NCBI GenBank assembly: GCA_934590505.1
Contig: CAKTPC010000006.1
Location: 1-38,550 of the forward strand
DNA length: 38,550 nucleotides
Direction of reading: 5' to 3'
DNA from: an uncultured Oscillospiraceae bacterium
GTDB taxonomy: Bacteria > Bacillota > Clostridia > Oscillospirales > Oscillospiraceae
The notes under the pieces are model-generated. The model was given only the letters and a program-made list of their open reading frames with translations. It searched no databases and was not told where the DNA came from. Shown here piece by piece: positions 1-6,547 of this stretch. Both the position numbers and the translations under genes were made by a program. The number at the start of each line of letters is the position of its first letter. Position 1 is the first letter of the stretch.

Positions 1-63
1 CCCCTGCTAAGGGAGTAGGTGTCTAAAAAGCACGCGAGGGTTCAAATCCCTCCTTCTGCGCCA
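1..63 (+). tRNA. tRNA-Ser(GCU), 3' part only
   Basis: This is the 3' portion of a class II tRNA. The anticodon loop CTGCTAA (4-10) carries GCT at 6-8, which reads AGC/AGU serine codons. It is followed by GGGAG (11-15), a long variable arm (16-35), a T arm with stem GAGGG/CCCTC around TTCAAAT (36-52), acceptor strand 53-59, discriminator G60 and an encoded CCA (61-63). The 5' half lies left of the window. The phage carries the same 3' segment, so integration should leave the gene intact at this end. Confidence 0.9.
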
Positions 64-77
64 AAGATACCGAAAAT
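1..77 (+). repeat. attL core (77-bp direct repeat)
   Basis: These 77 bp are identical to 38474-38550 at the other end. They cover the tRNA-Ser 3' part and the first 14 bases after it, which form part of the 5' arm of the tRNA terminator. A direct repeat of a tRNA 3' end flanking a phage with an integrase at one end is the classic signature of site-specific integration. The right copy ends at the window edge, so the identity could be longer than 77 bp. Confidence 0.95.
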
Positions 78-109
78 CGTTAAAAACAGCGATTTTCGGT
101 ATCTTTTTT
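63..109 (+). terminator. Intrinsic terminator of the tRNA gene
   Basis: A perfect 17-bp stem (63-79 with 90-106) has a 10-nt loop and runs into a T-rich tract. It terminates the tRNA transcript. The shared att repeat ends inside its 5' arm, so the rest of this hairpin at the left end is phage-derived unless the host copy is identical. Confidence 0.9.
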
Positions 110-156
110 GTTGTTTTCATTTTGTTTTTGGGCTTCCAGTTTGGTGTGAAAGTGCT

Positions 157-184
157 AAAAAATTACAACGCGGCTCGGCACGTT
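157..184 (-). terminator. Weak terminator at the end of the leftward genes
   Basis: On the - strand AACGTG/CGCGTT (184-167, one G-U pair, 6-nt loop) is followed four bases later by six T residues. It lies just beyond the last leftward gene and would stop phage transcription before the tRNA. Confidence 0.45.
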
Positions 185-189
185 TCATT

Positions 190-215
190 GCGTAGCCTAC
201 ATCGTAGCCTACAAA
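190..215 (+). promoter_or_regulatory. Candidate integrase arm-type sites, left side
   Basis: GCGTAGCCTACAT (190-202) and CGTAGCCTACAAA (203-215) are back-to-back copies of a motif that recurs near the right att site (38345-38439). Tyrosine integrases bind short direct repeats in the phage arms through their N-terminal domain. Copies inside both ends, on the phage side of the core, fit that role. Confidence 0.7.
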
Positions 216-217
216 TT

Positions 218-574
218 TTACAGCTCCCGGAGCTGCCGCATGACTGCATTATAGGTTCGGGGCTGCATCACCTGCAGGCTTTCCATGAGTTCATCCATGA
301 TTTTCCACGCCGCGCCCGCGCTTTTCCCGCTCACAGCTTTTAAAAAATCGCTGTCCGCAGCATCTACGATGACAGTGTTCTGCGGCGCTGGCATTTCAAC
401 CGGGGCAGCTGCTCTTGAATAGAGCCGCTCATATCGCGGCTCTATTCTTTCGTTGGATTTCTCCATCTCGGCGCTGATTATGTACAGGTCGGCGAGCTTG
501 GCGTAGTTCGGGTAGCTCGACTCCTCATACTCGAGGCGGGCTATCTCCTTGCGAATCTCCTGCTTGTCGAGCAT
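218..574 (-). CDS. Conserved phage protein, unknown function (118 aa)
   Basis: This is the last leftward gene, 16 bp below the 126-aa gene. The N-terminal half is charged and helical and starts with a pattern resembling small gut-phage proteins (RLEYEESSYPNYAKLADLYI). The C-terminal half (SDFLKAVSGK to the end) looks like a second helical domain. It has no signal peptide, membrane segment or cysteine motif. Together with the genes up to 3376 it forms a compact set after the lysis genes that I recall from Firmicutes gut prophages. Its function is unknown. It is small and acidic, so it could be a virion accessory or an internal regulator. Confidence 0.75.
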   Translation of the reverse strand: MLDKQEIRKEIARLEYEESSYPNYAKLADLYIISAEMEKSNERIEPRYERLYSRAAAPVEMPAPQNTVIVDAADSDFLKAVSGKSAGAAWKIMDELMESLQVMQPRTYNAVMRQLREL

Positions 575-589
575 AAGGTCTCCCTCCCG

Positions 590-970
590 TCAGCTGTCGA
601 GCTCGTTCATGCAGCGGCGGATAGCCTCGCGGGTGCGATCATCGTCGGCGTCCCGCATCATGTCCTCCATCTGCGAACGCATGCGCTCACGGGCATCGGT
701 GCGGCTGTAGTGGCCGCGCACATAGTGCTGTCCGCGGTGCGCGTAGCTGCTGCCGCGCCCGTAGCGTCCGCGCATATCTGCCTCCCATTCACCCGCACGG
801 CTATAGCCGCCGTCCTCTTCGTACATCTCTATCTTGTAGATGTTCTTCATGGTGTCGGTCAGCTTATGGACGATATCCAGATCACCCGCTCCGAGTTCGG
901 GTTTCTTTGCGATCTCATCAAGCTCACGGCAGAGCTTCTCGCAAATATCTTCAAGTGCTCTTGTGCTCAT
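590..970 (-). CDS. Conserved phage protein, unknown function (126 aa)
   Basis: The N-terminal 55 residues are an amphipathic helical segment (LEDICEKLCRELDEIAKK). The middle is rich in Gly, Tyr, Arg and His (GGYSRAGEWEADMRGRYGRG, then HYVRGHYSR), and the end is a charged helix. The Tyr/Gly/Arg middle looks disordered and sticky. I recognise the pattern from many Clostridia prophages, always without a function. The ribosome site AAGGAG lies just before the ATG at 970. It follows the jelly-roll gene by 12 bp and is probably cotranscribed with it. Confidence 0.8.
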   Translation of the reverse strand: MSTRALEDICEKLCRELDEIAKKPELGAGDLDIVHKLTDTMKNIYKIEMYEEDGGYSRAGEWEADMRGRYGRGSSYAHRGQHYVRGHYSRTDARERMRSQMEDMMRDADDDRTREAIRRCMNELDS

Positions 971-982
971 GGTTTACTCCTT

Positions 983-1405
983 TCATGCGACGCGCTCAAC
1001 AATGAGGTTGGCGTTCGCGAAATTGATAGCCTGCCCGCTGGTGTTCTCCACCGCTACGGTGAGGCAGCAACCGCGCGGGACATCGACGTTTGCGGCAACG
1101 TAGATGTTGCCGTACTGGTCCACAGCGGCCGGGGTGACAATGCCTGTGGCGCTGTTCAGAGGCTCACCGTTGACGGCTATCGCCGCCGAAATCGCACCAA
1201 CGGTGCCACCGGTTGGCAGGGCGATATTAGCGCCGAACGAAACCTTGAACCGTGCGCGGCACTGGTTCGTCAGACCGCGGAGCGTGATAATCCCCGCTCC
1301 CTCGCGATGGACTATACAGGGGCTGCCGGATACTGCGACTTCGGTGAACGGGACGTTCTGTCCCGCTGCGACAGTTTCGGTGCTTGCATTTGTGTATTCA
1401 GCCAT
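983..1405 (-). CDS. Beta-rich, jelly-roll-like structural protein (140 aa)
   Basis: The protein is almost all predicted beta strand with alternating hydrophobic residues, and has no signal peptide. The pattern (CIVHREGAGIITLRG, then INFANANLIVERVA at the end) resembles the TNF/BclA-C-like trimeric jelly rolls found on phage surfaces and spores. A surface decoration or head-fibre role is inference. It begins at ATG 1405 after an AAAGGATG ribosome site. A hairpin lies between it and the upstream Gly/Cys-rich gene, so the two may be expressed at different levels. Confidence 0.75.
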   Translation of the reverse strand: MAEYTNASTETVAAGQNVPFTEVAVSGSPCIVHREGAGIITLRGLTNQCRARFKVSFGANIALPTGGTVGAISAAIAVNGEPLNSATGIVTPAAVDQYGNIYVAANVDVPRGCCLTVAVENTSGQAINFANANLIVERVA

Positions 1406-1424
1406 TTCTATTCATCCTTTCAAA

Positions 1425-1453
1425 AAGCACGGCGAGGCATTAAGCCCCGCCGT
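1425..1453 (-). terminator. Hairpin between the Gly/Cys-rich gene and the jelly-roll gene
   Basis: ACGGCG..GGC/GCC..CGCCGT (1429-1453) has one mismatch and a 5-nt loop. On the - strand it is followed by GCTTTTT. It may be a partial terminator or attenuator inside the cluster. Confidence 0.5.
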
Positions 1454-1521
1454 TTGTGTTGATATCAGCTCATGGGGCTGAACATGTCGATTATTCCGAC
1501 AAGTTGAGCGCTATGCTGTTG

Positions 1522-2241
1522 TCAGCCAATACCGCAGCAGCTACCGTAGGCAGCTGACGCCCACGGGTTGCAAGTGATGTACGCCGGAGCAGGAGCCGGG
1601 CGGAGCGTCGAAACGAGGTAGTTGTTCTGCGCAGCCTGAGATGCGGCCAGCTTCAGGCTGGCGTTCTCGGCTTCCAGATCCCTCATCTTGCTATTCTGGA
1701 GGTAGTCCAGAATAGCTCTGCTGTTGGAGTTCTGGTTGTCGATGATGTCGCGGGTGGCGTTCTGAACAGTGTTGCGCGTGTCGCAGGCCTGAGTGGCCAT
1801 GTCGTAGCGCACCTGTGCTATCGCCTCGCGGTTCTGGCAGCAGCAATCAGAGAGCGACTGCTGCAGTGCAAAGAACTGCTGCATGAACGTCATCTGGGCA
1901 TTGCATCTCGCTACCTCTGCCGCCGAGAATCCGCTTGTGACTGCCTGAGTGACCCCAGCAAAGCCGTTGAGCATCCCGGTGTTCATCGCGTAGAAGCCGT
2001 CACAGATGCCGTTGTTTACACCGTCGAGCTTGCGCTCGATGTTCGCAAAGTCGGACGTGAGGACGTAGCCGTCCATCACTCCGCCGCCATTGCCACCCCA
2101 GCCGTTTCCGCCCCAGCCGAACGCTGCGAGGAAAAACAGGATGACGATCCAGAAAAGACCACCGCCCCAGCCGAAGCCGTCGCCGTTCGCATTGGCAGGA
2201 GTCACCGGCATGGTAAAGGGAACGTTATCGGAAAGACTCAT
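1522..2241 (-). CDS. Gly/Trp-rich, Cys-rich single-pass membrane protein (239 aa)
   Basis: Residues about 20-48 form a glycine/tryptophan-flanked membrane segment (GGGLFWIVILFFLAAFGWGG). A long polar region with helical heptads follows (DVERK-like, NTVQNATRDIIDNQNSNSRA, then KMRDLEAENASLKLAASQ). Three adjacent cysteines (DCCCQN) sit near residue 112, and the protein ends in Pro/Ala/Tyr/Cys-rich sequence. I recognise this architecture from many gut Firmicutes prophages as a family without a function. The membrane segment plus coiled coil suggests a membrane-attached or virion-tip multimer. It follows the 78-aa gene after a 60-bp gap. Confidence 0.8.
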   Translation of the reverse strand: MSLSDNVPFTMPVTPANANGDGFGWGGGLFWIVILFFLAAFGWGGNGWGGNGGGVMDGYVLTSDFANIERKLDGVNNGICDGFYAMNTGMLNGFAGVTQAVTSGFSAAEVARCNAQMTFMQQFFALQQSLSDCCCQNREAIAQVRYDMATQACDTRNTVQNATRDIIDNQNSNSRAILDYLQNSKMRDLEAENASLKLAASQAAQNNYLVSTLRPAPAPAYITCNPWASAAYGSCCGIG

Positions 2242-2299
2242 TTTGTGTTTTCTCCTTTCGGATTTTTTTGAATTTATCTACATCGTGGCCACGATAAGA

Positions 2300-2533
2300 T
2301 TACTTGAGAAATGACATGAACTGCTGTGCAAGCCCCTGAACCTGATTGAGCTGCTGTTGGGATATTCTCCCACTCTGCAGGAGCTTCTCTACCTCCTGCT
2401 TCGGGTCACCCTGAAAGGTAGCTCTGAACTGCTGGAACTTCTGCATCATGTTCTGAAACTGTCCGGTCATGCCAGGCAGCTGCGGCGCAGGCTGCTGCGC
2501 GCCGCCGAGCGCCTGAAAAATTGAATTACTCAT
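2300..2533 (-). CDS. Gln/Met-rich small phage protein (77 aa)
   Basis: The start is set at ATG 2533, which overlaps the stop codon of the upstream gene (ATGAGTAA). The protein is rich in Gln, Met and Phe. It has a mostly helical C-terminus (DPKQEVEKLLQSG, then QVQGLAQQFMSFLK). No membrane segment or catalytic motif is visible. It belongs to the 0.2-3.4 kb cluster of unknown function. An alternative start six codons upstream lacks a better ribosome site. Confidence 0.75.
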   Translation of the reverse strand: MSNSIFQALGGAQQPAPQLPGMTGQFQNMMQKFQQFRATFQGDPKQEVEKLLQSGRISQQQLNQVQGLAQQFMSFLK

Positions 2534-2999
2534 TTGCCGTGGCCTCCTCATTCTGCGCCTTACGCTGTTTCTTTGCCGTCAGTGCCGCCACCTGCGCCAC
2601 CAGCGCATCAAACTCCGCCCGGGGTACGTATTCAACGCTCTGCGGCTGCGACGCCGCTACGGGCGTCTGTGACGGCTGTGTACGCTCCGTGTAATCAAAG
2701 ATGCGCAGCGGCAGCGGCATCCCGCTCTGATCTGCACTCTTAATGCAGAAAGTCGGATTCTCGCTGTCGAACAGCAAAACACTATTTCCGGCAGCAACCA
2801 GGAACGCCTTCATCCCTGCCTCGCCCTGTACCCAGTTCACGCCGCCCTGCTGTGTGGCTGCGGGCGTGGGTGCCGGCTGCTGGGGCTGCGGAGCGTACTG
2901 CTGGGCGCGCATCTGCGCGAGGTTATCCATCATCGGTGGATTGTAAGCCGGGTAAAACTGCTGTGGCTGATACGCCGGGAACTGTGGAGAATAATTCAT
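2526..2999 (-). CDS. Pro/Gln-rich phage protein with a small folded middle (157 aa)
   Basis: The start is at ATG 2999: AAGGAG lies upstream and the ATG overlaps the preceding stop (ATGA). The N-terminal 55 residues are Pro/Gln/Tyr-rich and look disordered. A compact middle (about 56-105, WVQGEAGMKAFLVAAGNSVL then FDSENPTFCIKSAD) looks beta-rich. The last 45 residues are a charged helix (EFDALVAQVAALTAKK). I recognise the layout from gut-phage genomes, where it always lies with the neighbouring Gln-rich and Gly/Cys-rich genes. Function unknown. Confidence 0.75.
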   Translation of the reverse strand: MNYSPQFPAYQPQQFYPAYNPPMMDNLAQMRAQQYAPQPQQPAPTPAATQQGGVNWVQGEAGMKAFLVAAGNSVLLFDSENPTFCIKSADQSGMPLPLRIFDYTERTQPSQTPVAASQPQSVEYVPRAEFDALVAQVAALTAKKQRKAQNEEATANE

Positions 3000-3376
3000 G
3001 ATTTCTGCTCCTTCCATACATACAACGGGATTTCATCGCCTGAATCCCACGCGTCAAAATAGTTGCCGTCCTGCACCGCTACGACGTGTCCGCTCAGGGC
3101 GAGGATATACGTGCCGCGTGGGTGTTCTTCCGAGAAGAGCTTCACCGTGTAGCACTCCGGGCATTTATCGGGAAGTGCCGTGCGCGTGTAGCCTTTCCTG
3201 TGGAGATAAGCGCCCCACACTGCATTTGCGCTCGGCATATCCGCCAACTCGAAGCCCGTCACGGCCAGCTCAACAAAGGTCTTGTCCCAGCTTTCCCCCG
3301 TGGCTTTGCACAACGCCCTGATCACGCAATCACCAACCGAGTGTCCCGCTGGGTTAGGGTTAAAATGTACATACAT
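2996..3376 (-). CDS. Papain-fold cysteine peptidase-like protein (126 aa)
   Basis: The start at ATG 3376 is chosen because AAGGTG lies six bases before it; other starts at 3382 and 3385 are close by. Three blocks fit a papain-like Cys-His-Asp arrangement: GDCVIRAL (Cys17), LSGHVVAV (His97) and YFDAWDSG (Asp108 or Asp111). A CPEC pair lies between them. Small proteins of this shape are common in Clostridia phages. Whether it cleaves peptide or isopeptide bonds, or has lost activity, cannot be told from sequence. It is the first gene of the last cluster, directly after the terminator at 3410-3442. Confidence 0.7.
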   Translation of the reverse strand: MYVHFNPNPAGHSVGDCVIRALCKATGESWDKTFVELAVTGFELADMPSANAVWGAYLHRKGYTRTALPDKCPECYTVKLFSEEHPRGTYILALSGHVVAVQDGNYFDAWDSGDEIPLYVWKEQKS

Positions 3377-3409
3377 GCGCATCACCTTTTTCTGCTTAAA
3401 TTCTAAGAT

Positions 3410-3442
3410 AAAAAAGGGCAGGTAACATGTCCGTTACCTGCC
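3410..3442 (-). terminator. Strong intrinsic terminator after the lysis module
   Basis: A perfect 10-bp stem GGCAGGTAAC/GTTACCTGCC (3417-3442) has a 6-nt loop and is followed on the - strand by six T residues. It separates the lysis and HTH genes from the cluster at 218-3376, which should have its own promoter or rely on read-through. Confidence 0.85.
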
Positions 3443-3475
3443 GGGAATCTGTCAGTAATCTGTCTCGGGATATAT

Positions 3476-3502
3476 GAAAGAGCGGCGCATGGTGCGTCGC
3501 TC
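3476..3502 (-). terminator. Hairpin directly after the small HTH gene
   Basis: AGAGCG.CGCA/TGCG.CGCTCT (one mismatch, 3-nt loop) overlaps the base after the HTH stop and is followed on the - strand by TTTCATAT. It forms a tandem pair with the stronger terminator 35 bp further on. Confidence 0.55.
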
Positions 3503-3747
3503 TAAACTGATTCCGCTATCTTGTTTTTAATGCTCCGGATGCGTCGGTTTATTGTCTCCACGCTGCAGTTCTGCCTGCTGGCTATTTCCAGCAGTGAAAA
3601 ACCGTCAGCCCTCATATTTAGGATCGTTTTCTCCTCGAGTGTGAAGCCGCACTCGGCTATGAATTTTTCACGGAGCGCCGTCGGAAATTGCAGTTTCGCT
3701 TTCTTGCCGGGAGTCATCAGATCGGATAACGCGTCTATCGGTATCAC
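3502..3747 (-). CDS. Small helix-turn-helix protein, sigma-70 region 4/LuxR-like
   Basis: The C-terminal 50 residues (GFTLEEKTILNMRADGFSLL to RIRSIKNKIAESV) form a helix-turn-helix typical of sigma region 4 and LuxR-type proteins; the recognition helix would be around NCSVETINRRIRSIK. There is no region 2, so it is not a full sigma factor. The GTG start (3747) has no good ribosome site. ATG 3717 is an alternative, and translation may be coupled to the overlapping 57-codon frame upstream. As the last gene before the late terminator it could act on late or host promoters. That role is inference. Confidence 0.7.
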   Translation of the reverse strand: MIPIDALSDLMTPGKKAKLQFPTALREKFIAECGFTLEEKTILNMRADGFSLLEIASRQNCSVETINRRIRSIKNKIAESV

Positions 3748-3841
3748 CGCCAGTCAGAGCAGAGTAGAGCAGCTCTGTAAGATTTTCTGATTTTTCATCA
3801 ATGCCGTTGATCCGGCAGAATTCTTTGACGGTTGCAGTCAC
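3668..3841 (-). CDS. Possible 57-aa protein overlapping the HTH gene
   Basis: A GTG start at 3841 lies ten bases after AGAGAGG. The first 35 residues (TVKEFCRINGIDEKSENLTE) look like a natural small protein. The last 25 residues overlap the HTH gene in another frame and are less convincing. It may be a real short gene that feeds ribosomes into the HTH gene, or the N-terminal part of a formerly fused protein. Confidence 0.35.
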   Translation of the reverse strand: MTATVKEFCRINGIDEKSENLTELLYSALTGGDTDRRVIRSDDSRQESETAISDGAP

Positions 3842-3955
3842 GTCATTAATTCCTCTCTATCGGTTTACAAGGATTTTTCTGTTTGCGCCGGGTGCAGCCT
3901 ACATCAATACCCCGCGTAGGCACGCAGGCCTTCGACTGCACGCGGCACCTGTCGC

Positions 3956-4453
3956 TTATTCGTTCTGGGTTTTGTCAGCCTCGATTATTTCAACGGGCGG
4001 CTCGTGACCTGAATCTATCTTGTCTTTATAATTTCTGAGCCACTTCTTGAGCCATTCTGGGATAGGCGCTCCGAGCTTCCCGGCGTTCTCGATGATGCTG
4101 CCCAGCTCCGTTATTATGTACCAGAGCAGCACGACCGGCGTGATGAGCGTCCCGAACGTTATGCCGATATCTATGCCGGCGCCATTGATTATTACACTAA
4201 TTGCTATGTCGCAGAGTGCTGCCACGAGCACGGCGACGATCTCGCCCAGCTTGTGCCATAATCCCGCTCTCGCTACGGCGGACGACCAGTCCCCGGCGCT
4301 CTTCGCGGCCCATGTTCCCGTAGCATAATCGAGGACTATGCAGGCGATCCAGATTATCACAGCCCATCCGACCCAGCCCCACAGCGTCGTGAGGAAGGCG
4401 ATAGCTGCAACGATCCATGCCTTGAGCTGCAAGGCTTTTTCAGGTGCATTCAT
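3956..4453 (-). CDS. Phage holin, Phage_holin_4_1 (toxin secretion/lysis) family
   Basis: Holins form the inner-membrane lesion that lets the endolysin reach the cell wall. The 165-aa protein has hydrophobic segments at about residues 12-45 (two close helices, IVAAIAFLTTLWGWVGWAVI and on), 70-90 (IVAVLVAALCDIAISVII) and 95-115 (FGTLITPVVLLWYIITELGS). The motif around DYATGTWAA and the phrase ITELGSIIENAGKLG are typical of this family. The C-terminus is charged and cytoplasmic. AAGGAG precedes the ATG. It lies 80 bp after the endolysin gene, reversed from the more usual holin-endolysin order. Confidence 0.9.
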   Translation of the reverse strand: MNAPEKALQLKAWIVAAIAFLTTLWGWVGWAVIIWIACIVLDYATGTWAAKSAGDWSSAVARAGLWHKLGEIVAVLVAALCDIAISVIINGAGIDIGITFGTLITPVVLLWYIITELGSIIENAGKLGAPIPEWLKKWLRNYKDKIDSGHEPPVEIIEADKTQNE

Positions 4454-4533
4454 TTTTGTTTCTCCTTCATGTTTAAAGTTAGTGTCCTTTGCGCGTATAG
4501 TTACTTTCCCTGCCGGTCATACCAGGATTTTCT

Positions 4534-5241
4534 TCATTCCCGCTCACCTCCCACTATGCTCTTATACGTTGCCGCGCCGCAGATGCCGTCAGCTTCAAGT
4601 CCGTGCTCCGCCTGATAGGCCAAAAGCATATTGCGCGTCCTGGTTCCGAACTCGCCGTCGATCCACTTAGGATCATAGCCGAGATACTTCAAGGCCGCCT
4701 GAAGCATGGCAACGACTACGCCAGTCTGGCCGTCCTCCAGCATGGGCAGCTCGACGGTGACATAGCGTGTCGGTTTCTTCGTGACGGGCACCGTGTCCGG
4801 TTCTGCCCCGGTATACCTGAGTGCGCAGTCCCACGGATAGTTATAATAGCTGCGCGTGTATATCTCGCGCCCGGTCTGGTCTCCGGTCTGTCCGCCGGTC
4901 ACAGTGCCGTACTCGTTGATGCTCGCCTGCACTAGCTGCCCGCCGCCGATATACAGGGCGGTGTGATGGACGTGGTTTAAGAGCACATCCCCGCGCTCAA
5001 GCCCCGCGCCGGTGCCGAGATCAACGCTGCCGGTCACGTCCTCGAAGCCGTGCCGCAGCATGTCCCCGCGCATGTTGCCGGTGTATGTGCAGCTGAGGGG
5101 CAATCCCGCTCGCTTAAAGCAATCTATCACGAGGCTGCTGCAGTCGTAGTCAGGCCCCCAGCGGTTGGCCTGATCGTAGCCGTGGCTGTCGTCCGCCGCT
5201 ATCTCCAGTGCGCGGGTCACGGCATTGTCAATGATTCCCAT
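4534..5241 (-). CDS. Endolysin: NlpC/P60-type peptidase plus peptidoglycan-binding domain
   Basis: Residues 1-140 form a cysteine peptidase of the NlpC/P60 type. Cys34 in DYDCSSLV is the nucleophile and His92/93 in NHVHHTALYIGG the base. The fold also has the expected RGDVLL stretch before the His. Such enzymes cut peptide bonds in the stem peptides of the wall. Residues 160-235 (LPMLEDGQTGVVVAMLQAAL, then IDGEFGTRTRNMLLAYQ) match the PG_binding_1 pattern. There is no signal peptide, so release depends on the holin. GGAGAA precedes ATG 5241. It follows the 55-aa gene by 10 bp. Confidence 0.92.
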   Translation of the reverse strand: MGIIDNAVTRALEIAADDSHGYDQANRWGPDYDCSSLVIDCFKRAGLPLSCTYTGNMRGDMLRHGFEDVTGSVDLGTGAGLERGDVLLNHVHHTALYIGGGQLVQASINEYGTVTGGQTGDQTGREIYTRSYYNYPWDCALRYTGAEPDTVPVTKKPTRYVTVELPMLEDGQTGVVVAMLQAALKYLGYDPKWIDGEFGTRTRNMLLAYQAEHGLEADGICGAATYKSIVGGERE

Positions 5242-5251
5242 GGTGTTCTCC

Positions 5252-5419
5252 TCACTCCGTATACTCCACGCCGTACCGGTCGAACAGAGCCTTGACCCGA
5301 GCGTCCTTGAGTATCTTCTTCTGCTGCCCCTGATTCAACGCGTCATAAACCGTTTGCAGTGCGGTCTTGGTGTCGGCGGCTACTTCCTCTGCAGCTATCG
5401 TCCACTTGCCTTTACTCAT
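5252..5419 (-). CDS. Small phage protein before the endolysin (55 aa)
   Basis: The frame starts at ATG 5419 inside the stop region of the 42-aa gene (AATGAGTAA) and ends 10 bp before the endolysin. The sequence is helical and charged (TIAAEEVAADTKTALQTVYD, then KKILKDARVKALFDRYGVEY). Proteins of this size with the pattern LNQGQQKKILKD occur next to the lysis genes of many Clostridia phages. Function unknown. It has no membrane segment, so it is not a holin. Confidence 0.75.
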   Translation of the reverse strand: MSKGKWTIAAEEVAADTKTALQTVYDALNQGQQKKILKDARVKALFDRYGVEYTE

Positions 5420-5540
5420 TGACTGTTACCCCCAGCACATTTAGTGCATTTTGCATGTCCTGTTTTTCTTCGTCCGTGCCGCCTTGCTTGATTTCCTCAA
5501 TCTTTGCAAGAATAGCCTGTTTTCTTTCTTCGATGGTCAT
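5412..5540 (-). CDS. Small phage protein (42 aa)
   Basis: ATG 5540 overlaps the stop of the 99-aa gene (ATGA), and the stop overlaps the next start, so the three genes are tightly coupled. The product is a charged helix (EERKQAILAKIEEIKQGG) followed by a short polar tail. The position, between a fibre-associated protein and the lysis genes, is typical of XkdX-like or chaperone-like small proteins. The sequence gives no clear function. Confidence 0.7.
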   Translation of the reverse strand: MTIEERKQAILAKIEEIKQGGTDEEKQDMQNALNVLGVTVNE

Positions 5541-5836
5541 CCAGCATTCACCCCCAATGCCGCTTCAATCTCTGATAATGCCGCTTCATACTGCGTGTTC
5601 TGTGCTGTTACGTAAGCCGCCTGCGCTGCGTATGCGTTCGCCATATCCTTCCACGGAGCTACCATGTTAGTGAACATTTCGCCGTTGGGTTTTACCCACG
5701 TCTCGCCTGCCGGGACAAAGCGGTAACTTTCTATCCACTCCGTACACTTGCCGTCGAAATAGTTTGTCTCTATCGCCCTGCGACCGTCAGCCTTGGAGAC
5801 ATAGCATTTGTAATCGTCATCTATGTAGATCGTCAT
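5537..5836 (-). CDS. Tail-fibre-associated small protein (99 aa)
   Basis: The first 55 residues (IDDDYKCYVSKADGRRAIET, then CTEWIESYRFVPAGETWVKP) have the pattern of a protein widespread at the end of Firmicutes phage tail modules. The C-terminus (MANAYAAQAAYVTAQNTQYE) is a helix that may form a coiled coil. A tail or baseplate accessory role is inferred from position directly below the fibre genes, 12 bp away. Ribosome site GGGGGCATAACG is weak but spacing is right. Confidence 0.75.
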   Translation of the reverse strand: MTIYIDDDYKCYVSKADGRRAIETNYFDGKCTEWIESYRFVPAGETWVKPNGEMFTNMVAPWKDMANAYAAQAAYVTAQNTQYEAALSEIEAALGVNAG

Positions 5837-5848
5837 CGTTATGCCCCC

Positions 5849-6547
5849 TTACTCAGCCCAAACTTTATCGAAACTGATATCAATAGTGTTTCCATAGTCG
5901 TCGCCTCCGAAAACCTGCATCATAATGAAAACACTTTGATTTATAGCTGAGACATCTATACTAGTCGTTTGACCAGCCTCCTTTGTAATGGCCACTTGTC
6001 CTAAATTGCTGCCCGAAAGACTAGTGCCAATTTGGAAATATCCACGGCCCGCGCTGCTGGCGCAAGCCTTTGTTCGTATTTTCAAAATACTATAGTCTGA
6101 TAGGTCAATAGCTGTAGATATTCCACGATATGCGCGGGGTGCAGTCCGCACTCCGGAAATATCAAGAGTCTGCGAACGCATGTTTATAACATCAGAAACG
6201 GTCGAGGACGCAAAAGAATTTTGATTATATACATAATCCCATGCAATTCCATCCACGAGACCATTATCAAACAGCACCAGCGCAAACGATAACGTCACGG
6301 TCTCAACTTGCCCTTCGTATGTGATCTCGACTGCCGCGCTCTTCGACTGACTGCCGCTGACAACTGTGACCGTCCATGTCCCCGCGGATGGGATACTAAA
6401 CAGCGCCTTGCCGGTGGTGTCTTTTGATGTCAACGTCTTTGAGCCGTTAGTACAAGTGCAGGTTGCGCCTGTGGGATAGGTGACGCCGATGACCGCATAG
6501 ACTTTGGCGCTGGTGCCGCCCCGGCGCGTTATAAAAGCTTCACCCAT
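5849..6547 (-). CDS. Tail accessory/adhesion protein with Ig-like N-terminal domain (232 aa)
   Basis: Residues 1-80 resemble an Ig-like/PEGA carbohydrate-contact repeat (ATCTCTNGSKTLTSKDTTGK, FSIPSAGTWTVTVVSGSQSK). Residues 95-232 form a beta-rich domain with a carbohydrate-binding or jelly-roll look (AIDLSDYSILKIRTKA, SIDVSAINQSVFIMMQVFGG). It is cotranscribed with the 326-aa fibre protein; the start overlaps that gene's stop by one base. A role in host-surface binding is inference from architecture and position. Local base composition is more AT-rich than in the neighbours around 5.85-6.25 kb, as is common for swapped receptor-binding domains. Confidence 0.7.
   Translation of the reverse strand: MGEAFITRRGGTSAKVYAVIGVTYPTGATCTCTNGSKTLTSKDTTGKALFSIPSAGTWTVTVVSGSQSKSAAVEITYEGQVETVTLSFALVLFDNGLVDGIAWDYVYNQNSFASSTVSDVINMRSQTLDISGVRTAPRAYRGISTAIDLSDYSILKIRTKACASSAGRGYFQIGTSLSGSNLGQVAITKEAGQTTSIDVSAINQSVFIMMQVFGGDDYGNTIDISFDKVWAE

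Noticed and set aside
3900..3921. Extra integrase arm-type site (CAGCCTACATC) and CCTAC/GTAGG hairpin
   Set aside because: The match is partial, far from the att sites and likely chance.
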